Assembly (NCBI GenBank): GCA_002428485.1
Contig: DIWM01000011.1
Location: forward strand, 70,469 to 134,468
DNA: 64,000 nt
From: Deltaproteobacteria bacterium UBA6106
GTDB lineage: Bacteria > Desulfobacterota > Syntrophorhabdia > Syntrophorhabdales > Syntrophorhabdaceae
Direction of reading: 5' to 3'
How positions within the stretch are numbered: the first letter of the stretch is position 1; each line of letters begins with the position of its first letter. Positions 7,822-16,570 of this stretch are shown here, one piece after another. Below the pieces are notes generated by a model, which was not told where the DNA came from, ran no database searches, and saw only the letters and a program-made list of their open reading frames with translations. Made by a program: the position numbers and the translations under genes.

Positions 7822-8634
7822 TCAAGCCAGGCATGTTACCGGCAGACTGTCCTGTTGGTCTTCCCGGTCCTTGTGCCTCATTATGAAATCCAGGACGGTG
7901 CGGGCATAGTCCTCGGGCCGCTGGTCATAGGTGTTGTGGCCGCATTTTGGGAAAACAGCCAGCTCACCTCTTGGGAGGTGACGGTAGAAGGTCACCCCCT
8001 GCTCCACACGAAAGATCGAACTTCGGTCCGGATAAATCACCAGGGTAGGGCAGGCAACCAAAGGCAGGGCCGGGCGGAGGTTAAAATACTCCACGCCGTA
8101 CGCACCGCCGTATTTGACAAATTGATTGTAGTTGATCTCTGCCTTTTCTCTGTGCCACTCAACCATCCTCGCCTTAAGCGTTGGTTCCAGATCGGTGAAT
8201 CTCGCTGCAAATTTCGTGGCGTTGAACTCAACCATGGTCACCTCGCCGTAGCATTGCGTGCTGGCAACGGTCAGGGTCTTGACCTCCCGGGGATACTTGA
8301 CGGCATAGTCAACACCAACAACGCCGCCTTCACATTGCCCCACCAGGTGGCACTCCTTTATGCCGAGGATCTCTTTTAATATCCTTAGCTCCTCCACGCT
8401 CTCCGGCCTGTAGCGGTCGGTCTCATAAAAGTCCGGAAAATCATCCCCCCGCTCCGACCTGCCGAAACCGCGGCGGTCATAGGCAACTACCTTGTATCCC
8501 TGGGCCGCAAGGCGCGGATAGATATCTTTCCAGATCTTTGTGCAGCCGAAACCATGGTGCATGAGGATGATAGCCTCGCCTTCGCCGTGGACCTCATAGT
8601 AGACCTGGAGGTTATTGATCTTTTCAAATGGCAT
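7822..8634 (-). CDS. Alpha/beta hydrolase with a cysteine nucleophile
   Basis: 270 residues of the alpha/beta-hydrolase fold. The oxyanion-hole segment is HHGFG (26-30). The nucleophile elbow reads G-Q-C101-E-G, so Cys replaces the usual Ser. The probable acid is Asp203 (IYPDRSS) and the base His233 (CGHNTY). A Cys-Asp-His triad occurs in dienelactone hydrolase and a few thioester or lactone hydrolases, though the overall sequence looks more like carboxylesterase / C-C hydrolase types. The codon TGT is clear. It lies divergent from nothing close and stands alone on the minus strand, upstream of the dicarboxylate operon; substrate unknown. Confidence 0.78.
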   Translation of the reverse strand: MPFEKINNLQVYYEVHGEGEAIILMHHGFGCTKIWKDIYPRLAAQGYKVVAYDRRGFGRSERGDDFPDFYETDRYRPESVEELRILKEILGIKECHLVGQCEGGVVGVDYAVKYPREVKTLTVASTQCYGEVTMVEFNATKFAARFTDLEPTLKARMVEWHREKAEINYNQFVKYGGAYGVEYFNLRPALPLVACPTLVIYPDRSSIFRVEQGVTFYRHLPRGELAVFPKCGHNTYDQRPEDYARTVLDFIMRHKDREDQQDSLPVTCLA

Positions 8635-8800
8635 GCAGTTCTCCTTCGGTTTTTATTGATCCCAGATCTTCTCCCATAGGATGAACATCGTTGTTCACAT
8701 TACGTTTCCGGGTTTATCATAATCTGGTCTTTATTGTCCCGTAAATTGACCGGATTCTCAAGAAATATCTCACACCCTGCCGGGACCGTTCAGGAGAAGG

Positions 8801-8985
8801 CAGCTCATGGCTCATGGCAAATTCTAATTTCTAAGCAAAAATCTCTAAACAATATCAAATTTCAAATATTGAATTGCCCTAAACAACAACATGCCTTTTA
8901 CATTTTGAATTTTGAACATTCGTATTTGTTTAGTGCTTCGATATTCGAATTTAGGATTTGCTACGAGCTATCAGCTATGAGCTAT
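8801..8985. repeat. Long imperfect palindrome of reiterated words
   Basis: This fills the 368-base gap between the hydrolase and GNAT genes. The outer arms are CAGCTCATGGCTCATGGCAA and GCTACGAGCTATCAGCTATG, which are roughly reverse complements. The inner arms are A+T-rich words (AATCTCTAAACAATATC... against ...GTATTTGTTTAGTGCTTCG). No gene is supported here; a frame at 8734-9006 is translated repeat. Confidence 0.7.
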
Positions 8986-9002
8986 TTTTTACCGATCACC
9001 CT

Positions 9003-9446
9003 TTAGACCTTCATCTCCAAATTGATCATGTCCCCCCTCTGGAACTTCATCTTTTCAAAGAATTTCATCAGGTCCCATTTCTTCCACTCAACAAAGACAT
9101 AAATAGTATCAACCCCTACTTTCTTGAACATGGAATACATTTCCTTAAAGAGTAGCTGGGAAACCCCCTTCCCCTGCCATTCTTTTACGACACCGATAGT
9201 ATCGATCCATCCTATGTTCTCGGGAATACCGTATTCCCAACCGCTGGCCTTCCCCAGGATAAAGCCTATCATCTTCCCGTCAAGCTCTGCTGCCAGCGAT
9301 GGCACGCTCGATGTCTCAGCGCTTTCGAGCTTATATTCCCAATACTCCCTCCTGTCCCTGCCGAGGAGCGAAATATCGATCGCCGTGACCGCTTCGAGGT
9401 CTTTTATCGTTAGCGGTCTTAAGTTTATCTTTCCCGTTGGATCCAC
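9003..9446 (-). CDS. GNAT-family N-acetyltransferase (paralogue 1)
   Basis: 147 residues with the GNAT fold. The acetyl-CoA pyrophosphate loop is V-V-K-E-W-Q-G-K-G-V (Q-x-x-G-x-G/A type) at about 86-95, preceded by the strand IGWIDTIGV. GTG at 9446 is chosen: AAGGGGG sits 8 bases upstream. It is a close paralogue of the next gene; both share the C-terminal block MFKKVGV(D/E)TIYVFV. The acceptor substrate is unknown. Confidence 0.82.
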   Translation of the reverse strand: MDPTGKINLRPLTIKDLEAVTAIDISLLGRDRREYWEYKLESAETSSVPSLAAELDGKMIGFILGKASGWEYGIPENIGWIDTIGVVKEWQGKGVSQLLFKEMYSMFKKVGVDTIYVFVEWKKWDLMKFFEKMKFQRGDMINLEMKV

Positions 9447-9498
9447 ACTGCATACCCCCTTGTCCCGTTATATGGTTACCGGAACATGTCTTTTTAGG

Positions 9499-9942
9499 TT
9501 AGATGTTCAGTTGAAAGTTGATCATGTCACCGCGCCTGAAACCCACCTTGTCGAAGAACTGGAGAAGATCCCAGTCTTTCCAGTTAACGAATACATAGAT
9601 CGTTTCAACGCCGACCTTTTTAAACATCGAGTGAAGCTCTTTAAAAAGAAGCCGCGCAATGCCTTTCTTCTGGTACTCTTTCACAACACCTATAGTGTCG
9701 ATCCACCCCACGCTCTCCGGTATCCCGAATTCCCACCCGCTGGCGCTGCCAAGAATGAAGCCAATGACCTTTCCATTTACCTCTGCGGCCAGAGAGGGAA
9801 CGCCGGACGTCTCCGCGCGTTCGAGTCTGGTCTCCCAGTAACCCCTCCTTTTTTTACCCAGGAGAGAATAGTCAATATCGACTACTGCATCGAGGTCTTT
9901 TATCGTTAAGATCCTCAATTTGACAGGTTCCATCAAACCCAT
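9499..9942 (-). CDS. GNAT-family N-acetyltransferase (paralogue 2)
   Basis: 147 residues, collinear with the neighbouring acetyltransferase from end to end and roughly two-thirds identical by eye. It has the same strand IGVVKEYQKKGIARLLFKEL carrying the CoA-binding loop, and the same RGDMINF ending. GGAGG precedes the ATG. The pair probably arose by tandem duplication and has since diverged mainly in the N-terminal substrate side. Target unknown; ribosomal-protein or small-molecule amine acetylation are both possible. Confidence 0.82.
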   Translation of the reverse strand: MGLMEPVKLRILTIKDLDAVVDIDYSLLGKKRRGYWETRLERAETSGVPSLAAEVNGKVIGFILGSASGWEFGIPESVGWIDTIGVVKEYQKKGIARLLFKELHSMFKKVGVETIYVFVNWKDWDLLQFFDKVGFRRGDMINFQLNI

Positions 9943-10088
9943 TAACCCCTTCCTCCGTTGTGTTTTGCGTGTATTTTACTTGTCTTATATACCATGAAGT
10001 ATAGCAGTGGAAATAGACTTGTCAAGAAATTGGAAATGATTTTTCGCAACATTTTGTATACAAAAACAGTTGCCGGCCTGTTGCGTTC

Positions 10089-11606
10089 TCAGGCAATGAA
10101 AAGGTTTTTGGTGGAGAAATTAGGGTCGCTCGTCAGGTTCACCCCTAGGCGTCTTAAGCCTGCCTCATCTCCAGGCGTGGGGATGTGCGTCATATGCATC
10201 TCGCAGTCGCGAAGCTCCTTTAACGCCTCAATGGCCAGTTTGGCTGCCGGATTAGTCATAGCGCTGATGCTCAGTGCTATGAGCGCCTCCTCAAGATCGA
10301 GACTCACCGTTTTTTCGTTCAGGATCTCCGTTTTGAGCTTGCGCACAGATTCGGTAATGTAGTCCGGCAGCAGCTGCAACTTCTCCGGGATGCCTGTCAG
10401 ATGTTTGATCGCGTGGATTATAAGGCTCGTCGCCGCATGCATGAGGGTCGAATTGTTCCCGGTAACAATAGCGCCGTCCTTCAGCTCGATCGCGGCCCCG
10501 CAATAGATTCCTTCATTTCCCTTCTGTTCATTCTGCCCCGTCAACGCAGCCTCCCGGGAGGGCCCGACGACCTTGCGGTGTTCCGGCTCCAGGTTGCATT
10601 CCTTGATCAAAAGCTTGACCCTCTGCACCGTCTCCCGGTCGGCAAATCCCATCGCGTACTCGCAGCGGTAGCGAAAATACCGCCGGATTATTTCCTGCAT
10701 GGCAGCCTCTTTCGTTGCCTCGTCATCGGTTATCGCAAAACCGGCCCGGTTTACGCCCATATCTGTCGGCGATTTATAAAATGATTCACCGCCTGTTATC
10801 TTTTCCAGTATCCTTTTCAAAACCGGGAACACCTCCACATCGCGGTTATAATTGACTGCTATCTCGCCATGAGCCTCCAAGTGGAAGGGATCAATCAGGT
10901 TAAAGTCCCTGATGTCCGCTGTTGCCGCTTCGTAAGCCACGTTGACGGGGTGCTTGAGCGGCAGATTCCAGATTGGGAAGGTCTCGAACTTGGCATACCC
11001 CGATCGTATTCCTCTACGGGAGTCGTGATAGAGCTGGGAAAGACAGGTTGCCAGCTTGCCGCTGCCCGGTCCCGGACCCGTAACGACAACTAAGGGTTTT
11101 TCTGTCTCAATATATTCGTTGGCTCCGTATCCTTCGTCGCTGACAATCAGCTCCACATCGGTAGGATATCCCCTGGTGTACCTGTGGGTATAGACCTTTA
11201 TTCCCCGCCTCTCCAGCTTATTCTTAAAAAGCGTGGCTGCAGGCTGATTATCAAAACGGGTAATGTTTACTCCCAGCACATCGATCCCCCAGTTTCGCAG
11301 GTCATCGATGAGCTTCAGGGCGTCGGAATCGTAGGTAATGCCAAAATCGGCCCGTATCTTCTTTCTCTCAATGTCCCCCGCGTAGATGCAGAGAATAATA
11401 TCCGCTTTGTCTTTCAGCTCCGCCAGAAGCCTCATCTTGATATTCGGATCATAGCCGGGCAGAACCCGCGCGGCATGATAATCATACAGGAGCTTTCCGC
11501 CGAACTCGAGGTACAGCTTATTGTCAAACATCTTTGCCCTTTGGATGATCTCCGATGTCTGCTCATCCAGGTATTTTTCATTGTCGAAGCCGCTTTTTCT
11601 GATCAT
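10089..11606 (-). CDS. DUF1846 family protein
   Basis: 505 residues beginning MIRKSGFDNEKYL, matching the conserved start of DUF1846 proteins. Recognisable segments are FDNKLYLEFGGKLLYDYHAA, VVVTGPGPGSGKLATCLSQ (a Walker-A-like nucleotide loop) and DMGVNRAGFAI. The family is widespread in anaerobes and Firmicutes; structures show a nucleotide-binding fold, but the function is not established. ATG at 11606 is preferred over 11648 because GGGGAAGAA precedes it. It is transcribed divergently from trkA. Confidence 0.85.
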   Translation of the reverse strand: MIRKSGFDNEKYLDEQTSEIIQRAKMFDNKLYLEFGGKLLYDYHAARVLPGYDPNIKMRLLAELKDKADIILCIYAGDIERKKIRADFGITYDSDALKLIDDLRNWGIDVLGVNITRFDNQPAATLFKNKLERRGIKVYTHRYTRGYPTDVELIVSDEGYGANEYIETEKPLVVVTGPGPGSGKLATCLSQLYHDSRRGIRSGYAKFETFPIWNLPLKHPVNVAYEAATADIRDFNLIDPFHLEAHGEIAVNYNRDVEVFPVLKRILEKITGGESFYKSPTDMGVNRAGFAITDDEATKEAAMQEIIRRYFRYRCEYAMGFADRETVQRVKLLIKECNLEPEHRKVVGPSREAALTGQNEQKGNEGIYCGAAIELKDGAIVTGNNSTLMHAATSLIIHAIKHLTGIPEKLQLLPDYITESVRKLKTEILNEKTVSLDLEEALIALSISAMTNPAAKLAIEALKELRDCEMHMTHIPTPGDEAGLRRLGVNLTSDPNFSTKNLFIA

Positions 11607-11708
11607 TTTTTCTTCCCCGGGCTTTTTTCTATTTTGTTCTCTGAACAAACATCTTAATATTAATTCATTCCAAAAAAAATTACATAGAAAAAAACAAACT
11701 TTTGTCTT

Positions 11709-11737
11709 TTGACAATATGAGTTGTTTTTGCTAATGT
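11709..11737 (+). promoter_or_regulatory. trkA: Candidate promoter for trkA-trkH
   Basis: TTGACA (11709-11714), 17-base spacer, TAATGT (11732-11737). The -35 and spacing are ideal, the -10 weak. It lies in the divergent DUF1846/trkA spacer, 35 bases before the GTG start. Confidence 0.4.
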
Positions 11738-11772
11738 GTTTCTACCTTATTTAGTTGCAGGAGAATGTATCT

Positions 11773-13116
11773 GTGAAGATAATCATCGTTGGCGCAGGCG
11801 AAGTCGGATTCCATCTGGCGAAAAAGCTTTCTTTCGAAAAACACGACCTGGTGATCGTCGAGGAAAACCCGGAACAGTGCAAAAAAATAGAGGAGATGCT
11901 CGACATCTCGGTCGTACAGGGCAGCGGCTCGGACCAGAAGGCCCTGAAAGACGCCGGCATCGATGATGCAGATATGCTTATCGCGGCCTCCGGAGTAGAT
12001 GAGGTCAACATCATCGCATCCATGATCGCCTGGAAGTCAGGCGTCAGGCTCAAGGTCGCACGGGTGCGCAATCGCTACTATTACAGCCCCGATTCGATCC
12101 TGAAGCAGAAAGACCTCGGCATTGACCTTTTTATCCACCCGGAGGATGAGGTAAAGGAAGAGATCGTCAGCCTCCTCATGCGGGCAACGGCTTCGGAGAT
12201 CGTCTCCTTTGAGAACGGAAAAATACTCTTTGTAGGGCTGAAATTGGACGAGCAGTGTCCTTTTCTCAACCTTCAGCTTAAGGATATGACCTCCGAAGAG
12301 ATGAGGAGAAAATTCCGTATCGTGGCAATCCAAAAAGCAGATAAGACGATCATCCCCACGGGCGAGGATTATATCAACAAGAACGACCAGATATTTGTCG
12401 TAACACGGGAAGAGAACTTATCTGATCTCCTTGCCATGACAGGCAAATCCAACGCCAAACTCGAAAAGATCATGATCCTCGGAGGCGGCAAGATCGGCAG
12501 CGCAGTTGCCATGAACCTTGAAGAAAGGGGTCTTGACGTAACGGTTGTCGAATCCGACAAGGCAAAATCTCTGAGGCTGGCGGAGGAGCTCAAAAGGGCC
12601 ACGGTAGTTCAGGCAGACGGGGCAGAGATAGACATACTCGTAAGGGAAGGCTTACGCGATGCTGACGGGTTTGTCGCCGTTACCTCCGACGACGAGACAA
12701 ACATTATCTCCTGTCTGCTCGCCAAGCATCTTGGGATCAGAAAAGTGATAGCCCTTGTCAGCAGGCCCGACTACATACCTCTTATGAGTGTTATCGGGAT
12801 AGATTCCACGGTAAATATGCGCCTTGCTACAGCAAAAGCGATACTGCGGTTCATCCGGAGGGGCGACATCCTCTCCGTTGCGCTCTTTCACGGCATAGAG
12901 GCGGAAGCCATAGAGTTCGAAGTAAAGAAAGGGAACAAGCTCGCAGGAAAACCCCTGAAAAGGCTTAGTCTGCCCGATGGAAGCCTGGTTGCGGCGATCG
13001 TCCGCGGCGAAGAGGCCTTCGTCCCCCACGGCGACAATATCATTGAGCAGGGCGATAAGGTGATCTTTTTTGCCTTGCCTCAGGCAATCCGGAATCTCGA
13101 AGGCAAGTTTTCCTGA
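11773..13116 (+). CDS. trkA: Trk potassium uptake protein TrkA
   Basis: 447 residues with two RCK (KTN plus TrkA-C) units in tandem. The first Rossmann loop is GAGEVGFHLAKKL near the N-terminus, the second GGGKIGSAVAMNLEERG at about residue 236. Each is followed by an acidic residue that binds NAD(H) ribose. This is the cytoplasmic gating ring of the Trk potassium channel, binding to TrkH, whose gene starts 15 bases downstream. GTG at 11773 is chosen since AGGAGA lies 8 bases upstream; the frame could also open at a TTG at 11755. Confidence 0.93.
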   Translation: MKIIIVGAGEVGFHLAKKLSFEKHDLVIVEENPEQCKKIEEMLDISVVQGSGSDQKALKDAGIDDADMLIAASGVDEVNIIASMIAWKSGVRLKVARVRNRYYYSPDSILKQKDLGIDLFIHPEDEVKEEIVSLLMRATASEIVSFENGKILFVGLKLDEQCPFLNLQLKDMTSEEMRRKFRIVAIQKADKTIIPTGEDYINKNDQIFVVTREENLSDLLAMTGKSNAKLEKIMILGGGKIGSAVAMNLEERGLDVTVVESDKAKSLRLAEELKRATVVQADGAEIDILVREGLRDADGFVAVTSDDETNIISCLLAKHLGIRKVIALVSRPDYIPLMSVIGIDSTVNMRLATAKAILRFIRRGDILSVALFHGIEAEAIEFEVKKGNKLAGKPLKRLSLPDGSLVAAIVRGEEAFVPHGDNIIEQGDKVIFFALPQAIRNLEGKFS

Positions 13117-13131
13117 GATGAAAAATATATC

Positions 13132-14568
13132 ATGAGATTATCAAATATCTTCTACGTCCTTGCCCGGCTTTGTCTTCTGCAGGGCTGCGCCTTGTTTGTC
13201 CCCCTTGCCTTTGCCGTCTATTACAACGACGGTATGATCCTGATCTTTTCCGTGCTTGCCGTGGCGCTGATTCTATTGAGTTTTACAACAAAGCTCTATC
13301 GCGAAACGCCTTCAGAGCTGACTACCCGTGAAGGATTCCTGATCGTTACGCTTTCCTGGCTCTCCCTTGCCTTCTTCGGCTCTATTCCCTTTGCAGCATC
13401 AGGACACATAGGCGGATGTATTGATGCCTTGTTTGAGACCATCTCGGGTTTCACCACAACAGGCGCCACCATACTGACCGATATAGAACGTTTGCCCAGG
13501 AGCCTTCTTGTCTGGAGGAACATGACACAGTGGCTCGGTGGAATGGGCGTCATCGCCTTAGCTGTCGCAATCTTTCCCTTTCTCGGTGTCGGCGCTATCC
13601 AGCTTTTCAAGGCCGAGGTGCCGGGGCCGACAAAAGACAAGATCTCTCCCCGGATCAGTGAGACAGCAAAGATCCTCTGGTGGGTCTATGTTGGATTCAC
13701 CGCAGCAGAAACATGCCTTCTGATGGCGGGCGGTCTTAATTTTTTTGAGTCACTTTGTGTGACTTTCGGCACTATGGCCACCGGCGGCTATGCTCCCCTT
13801 AATGCGAGCATAGCCGGGTACTCCCCTTATATCCAATACACCGTAACCCTTTTTATGCTCATAGCGGGCATCAATTTTAACCTCCATTACTGGGCATTGA
13901 AAGGAAAGCCCTCATATTACATAAAGAATTCTGAATTCCGGCTTTTCCTTTCCATTATCGCTATTTCTTTTGTGTTTGTAGTCATTATGCGGCTTATATC
14001 GGGCTCGGGCCTCTCGGAAGGATTGCTGCGCAGCTCTATCTTCCAGGTCATCTCCATCATTACGACAACCGGTTTCATTACCGAAGATTATGAGTTGTGG
14101 CCTTTTGTGACACAATTCCTGCTTTTGCTGCTGATGGTCGTCGGTGGTTCCTCAACTTCAACAGGCGGGGGCGTTAAGAACATCAGGGTACTGATACTTT
14201 TCAAACAGATCGGCTCGGAATTCAAGAAAAGCATCCGTCCACGGGGGGTTTTCCCTATAAAAATCGGTGATAAAGCCGTTCCTGAAGGGATAGTATCCAA
14301 TACAATAGCCTTCATCGTTCTCTACGTTATGATCTGCCTTGGGGGGGTCGTAATCATGACGATGCTGGGGCTCGATATTGACAGCGCCATCGGCTCTGTT
14401 GCTGCGACGATCGGTAATGTAGGCCCCGGCATAGGTTCTGTCGGTCCCGTAAAAAATTATTCCCACATACCTGACGCAGGTAAAGTGACGTTAAGCTTTC
14501 TCATGCTTGTCGGCCGCCTCGAGATCTATACGGTACTCCTGATCTTCTTTCCACGTTTCTGGAAGTAA
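13132..14568 (+). CDS. trkH: Trk potassium uptake protein TrkH
   Basis: 478 residues, an integral membrane protein with four repeated M1-P-M2 units. Selectivity-filter-like loops are seen at TTTGATILTDIE, TMATGGYAPLN, TTTGFITEDYE and TIGNVGPGIGS. The block MTQWLGGMGVIALAVAIFPF is typical of TrkH/KtrB. It forms the membrane pore of the potassium importer with TrkA encoded just upstream. It ends 4 bases from the convergent BzdQ-like gene, with no room for a terminator between them. Confidence 0.94.
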   Translation: MRLSNIFYVLARLCLLQGCALFVPLAFAVYYNDGMILIFSVLAVALILLSFTTKLYRETPSELTTREGFLIVTLSWLSLAFFGSIPFAASGHIGGCIDALFETISGFTTTGATILTDIERLPRSLLVWRNMTQWLGGMGVIALAVAIFPFLGVGAIQLFKAEVPGPTKDKISPRISETAKILWWVYVGFTAAETCLLMAGGLNFFESLCVTFGTMATGGYAPLNASIAGYSPYIQYTVTLFMLIAGINFNLHYWALKGKPSYYIKNSEFRLFLSIIAISFVFVVIMRLISGSGLSEGLLRSSIFQVISIITTTGFITEDYELWPFVTQFLLLLLMVVGGSSTSTGGGVKNIRVLILFKQIGSEFKKSIRPRGVFPIKIGDKAVPEGIVSNTIAFIVLYVMICLGGVVIMTMLGLDIDSAIGSVAATIGNVGPGIGSVGPVKNYSHIPDAGKVTLSFLMLVGRLEIYTVLLIFFPRFWK

Positions 14569-14572
14569 AAGG

Positions 14573-15484
14573 CTACCGGCTTCCCTTTTCGGCAAGCGCC
14601 TTTCCAAACAGCGCTGCACCGATCGCTCCTGCTATCTGCGCGTCAAAAGGAAACCCTTTATCTGCGTACTCCTTGTTATACCACTTAGCCTCACAGGCTT
14701 CGAAACCGAGTTCTTTCGTGAGCCTCTTCACGACGCCCTGATTCTTGGCGATCCCGCCGGTTATGGCAAATTCCCTTTCCACGTTCACCTTTTCGAGAAG
14801 CGATAGAACCCTGTTCGCCATTGCGGAACAGTATGCAGCAAGGACTTTCTCTTTTGGCCAGCCGGCTCGCAGCAGGGTTGCTGCCTCTGATTTTGCGAAA
14901 ATAACGCAGGTTGAGTTCACGGGAGGCGGTTCTTCGGCAATGTCAAAGGACATGTCGCCCACATCTTCAATGGGAACGCCAAGGAGGTCCGCGAAGACCT
15001 CCATGCCGCGGCCTGTGCCTGCCGCGCACCTATCATTCATCAGGAAGGCAACGACCTTCCCCTTATCGTCGATCTTGATGGCCTTGCAGTCCTGGCCGCC
15101 CATGTCAAGAACGGTCCTTACCGCAGGGCCATACATCCAGTTCGCGCCCCGTGCATGGCAGGCGATCTCTGTTATTGCCCTGTTGCCGAAAGGTACATTT
15201 ACACGGCCGTAGCCTGTGCCGACGGTAAAATGAATATCTCTCAATGCCAGGCCGGTTCCTTCCGTTGCCTTGTTGAAAACGTTGATCGCGCTGTCCGGGC
15301 TGTTTGAGCCGGTCCTCATATTGCCGTAGCAGTAAAGCTCACCGTCTACCATGATAACGCCTTGCGTACTGACGGAACCGACGTCAATGCCTGCCGTAAT
15401 ATATTTACCCTTCTTCCAATCGATCTCAGGGTTTGCCCATCGCGATTCCGGCCATCTCCAGAATTCCTTCTTTCCGTCTGCCAT
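14573..15484 (-). CDS. BadF/BadG/BcrA/BcrD-type ATPase, BzdQ-like
   Basis: 303 residues of the ASKHA ATPase family that drives electron transfer for benzoyl-CoA reductase or 2-hydroxyacyl-CoA dehydratases. Phosphate-1 loop: GIDVGSVSTQGVIM. Cluster-ligand loop: NDRCAAGTGRGMEVF (first Cys). The second Cys lies in STCVIFAKSEA. Adenosine motif: ITGGIAKNQGVV. The N-terminal stretch NPEIDWKKGKYITAG recalls the bzd-type Q subunit. GGAGG precedes the ATG at 15484. It is paired with the P-like ATPase just upstream, in the same order as in bzdNOPQ, but no N or O subunit gene is present in the window. Confidence 0.82.
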   Translation of the reverse strand: MADGKKEFWRWPESRWANPEIDWKKGKYITAGIDVGSVSTQGVIMVDGELYCYGNMRTGSNSPDSAINVFNKATEGTGLALRDIHFTVGTGYGRVNVPFGNRAITEIACHARGANWMYGPAVRTVLDMGGQDCKAIKIDDKGKVVAFLMNDRCAAGTGRGMEVFADLLGVPIEDVGDMSFDIAEEPPPVNSTCVIFAKSEAATLLRAGWPKEKVLAAYCSAMANRVLSLLEKVNVEREFAITGGIAKNQGVVKRLTKELGFEACEAKWYNKEYADKGFPFDAQIAGAIGAALFGKALAEKGSR

Positions 15485-15503
15485 AGCGTTATACCTCCAT
15501 CCT

Positions 15504-16268
15504 TTACTCTGCTGCTGCGATAGCGGCGCCAATTGCGCTGACGTACTGAGGATCAGCGGGAACGCGAATTGCGATGTTCAACTCGTTCTCAACGGCTTTG
15601 ATGAATCCTCCATTAAGGGCCATGCCGCCGATCGCGGCAACATCTTTCTCAACGCCAACCCTTCTCATCATGGATACGATCCTGTCCCCGATCGCATTGA
15701 GCACCGCCCGCGCGATATCCGTCTTTGCGGCCTGCGAGTGGATAAGGGATACAAGTTCCGACTCCGCAAACACCGCACATTGCGCGTTCATGCCGATCTC
15801 TTTTGTTGACCGGTCATAGAGATCGCCCATCTTTTCAACATCTGTCTCAAGGGCCCTCGCCATCGCCTCGACGAATGTTCCGGCTCCTGCCGCACATTTT
15901 TCGTTAATTGCAAAGTCAACGACATCGCCGTCCTGATTCATTCTGACTGCCCTTCCTTCCTCGGCGCCCACATCGATCACTGTACGGACGCCAGGCATAA
16001 CAAACCTGATCCCTTTTGCGTCAGCGTCCGTTTCTGCCACCTCACCCTGTGCACAATCACAACTCTTCCTTCCCGCGCCGGTAGCGAGGACCTTGCGGAC
16101 ATCTTTTTTTTCGATGCCGGCTGCCTTTAATGCATCATTATATGCCTGGCCGGCGGCTGCCTTCGTGTCCAGTCCTGCGGGCGCCATTGCCTTTCCGATA
16201 ACCCTGCCGTCCTTCATGATCACTGCCTTGACGTTTTTTGCGCCGCTATCTATACCCGCCGTTATCAT
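15504..16268 (-). CDS. BadF/BadG/BcrA/BcrD-type ATPase, BzdP-like
   Basis: 254 residues, starting MITAGIDSGAKNVKAVIMKD with the P-loop of the ASKHA fold. The 4Fe-4S ligand loops are NEKCAAGAGTFVEAMA and MNAQCAVFAESEL. The adenosine motif is AIGGMALNGGFI. Each cysteine would bridge a cluster at the interface of a dimer, here most simply a heterodimer with the Q-like protein. Family role: ATP-dependent low-potential electron activation of a reductase or dehydratase. AAGGAGG precedes the ATG at 16268; the open frame continues upstream to 16391 without a better start. Confidence 0.8.
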   Translation of the reverse strand: MITAGIDSGAKNVKAVIMKDGRVIGKAMAPAGLDTKAAAGQAYNDALKAAGIEKKDVRKVLATGAGRKSCDCAQGEVAETDADAKGIRFVMPGVRTVIDVGAEEGRAVRMNQDGDVVDFAINEKCAAGAGTFVEAMARALETDVEKMGDLYDRSTKEIGMNAQCAVFAESELVSLIHSQAAKTDIARAVLNAIGDRIVSMMRRVGVEKDVAAIGGMALNGGFIKAVENELNIAIRVPADPQYVSAIGAAIAAAE

Positions 16269-16570
16269 CAGGTACCTCCTTACGATGGTTTTCGCACGCC
16301 TGATGTTTCCACAAAGGCATCGATTCTTGCCACCATCATTGAATGCCAACCTTGTGCTTAAGTTAACAAAATCAAAAAATGTTATCAACATATAAAAAAT
16401 ACGATTTCCGCTTTTAACGCAATAAACCCGATAAACTCAATAAACGCTATAAACGGGGTTTGTTGCTGGCCCCTTATGGCTACAAAAACAGCTCACATTC
16501 CTGGCTGGCCGGCTGGTAAGGCTGGTGGCTTTTGTGCTTGAATATTCAGGAAAAATTGCTATAATACGGG
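16269..16570. promoter_or_regulatory. Divergent spacer with word repeats and a ruvX promoter
   Basis: A 302-base spacer between the BzdP-like gene and ruvX. It holds a run of near-repeats around ATAAAC (16418-16456) and another around GGCTGG (16501-16529). A promoter reading toward ruvX is seen at 16538-16565: TTGAAT, 16 bases, TATAAT. The -10 ends only 5 bases before the ruvX ATG, so the transcript would be leaderless. No gene is supported here. Confidence 0.5.

Noticed and set aside
8734..9006. 90-codon open frame before the GNAT genes
   Set aside because: Entirely inside the word-repeat palindrome, with no start signal.
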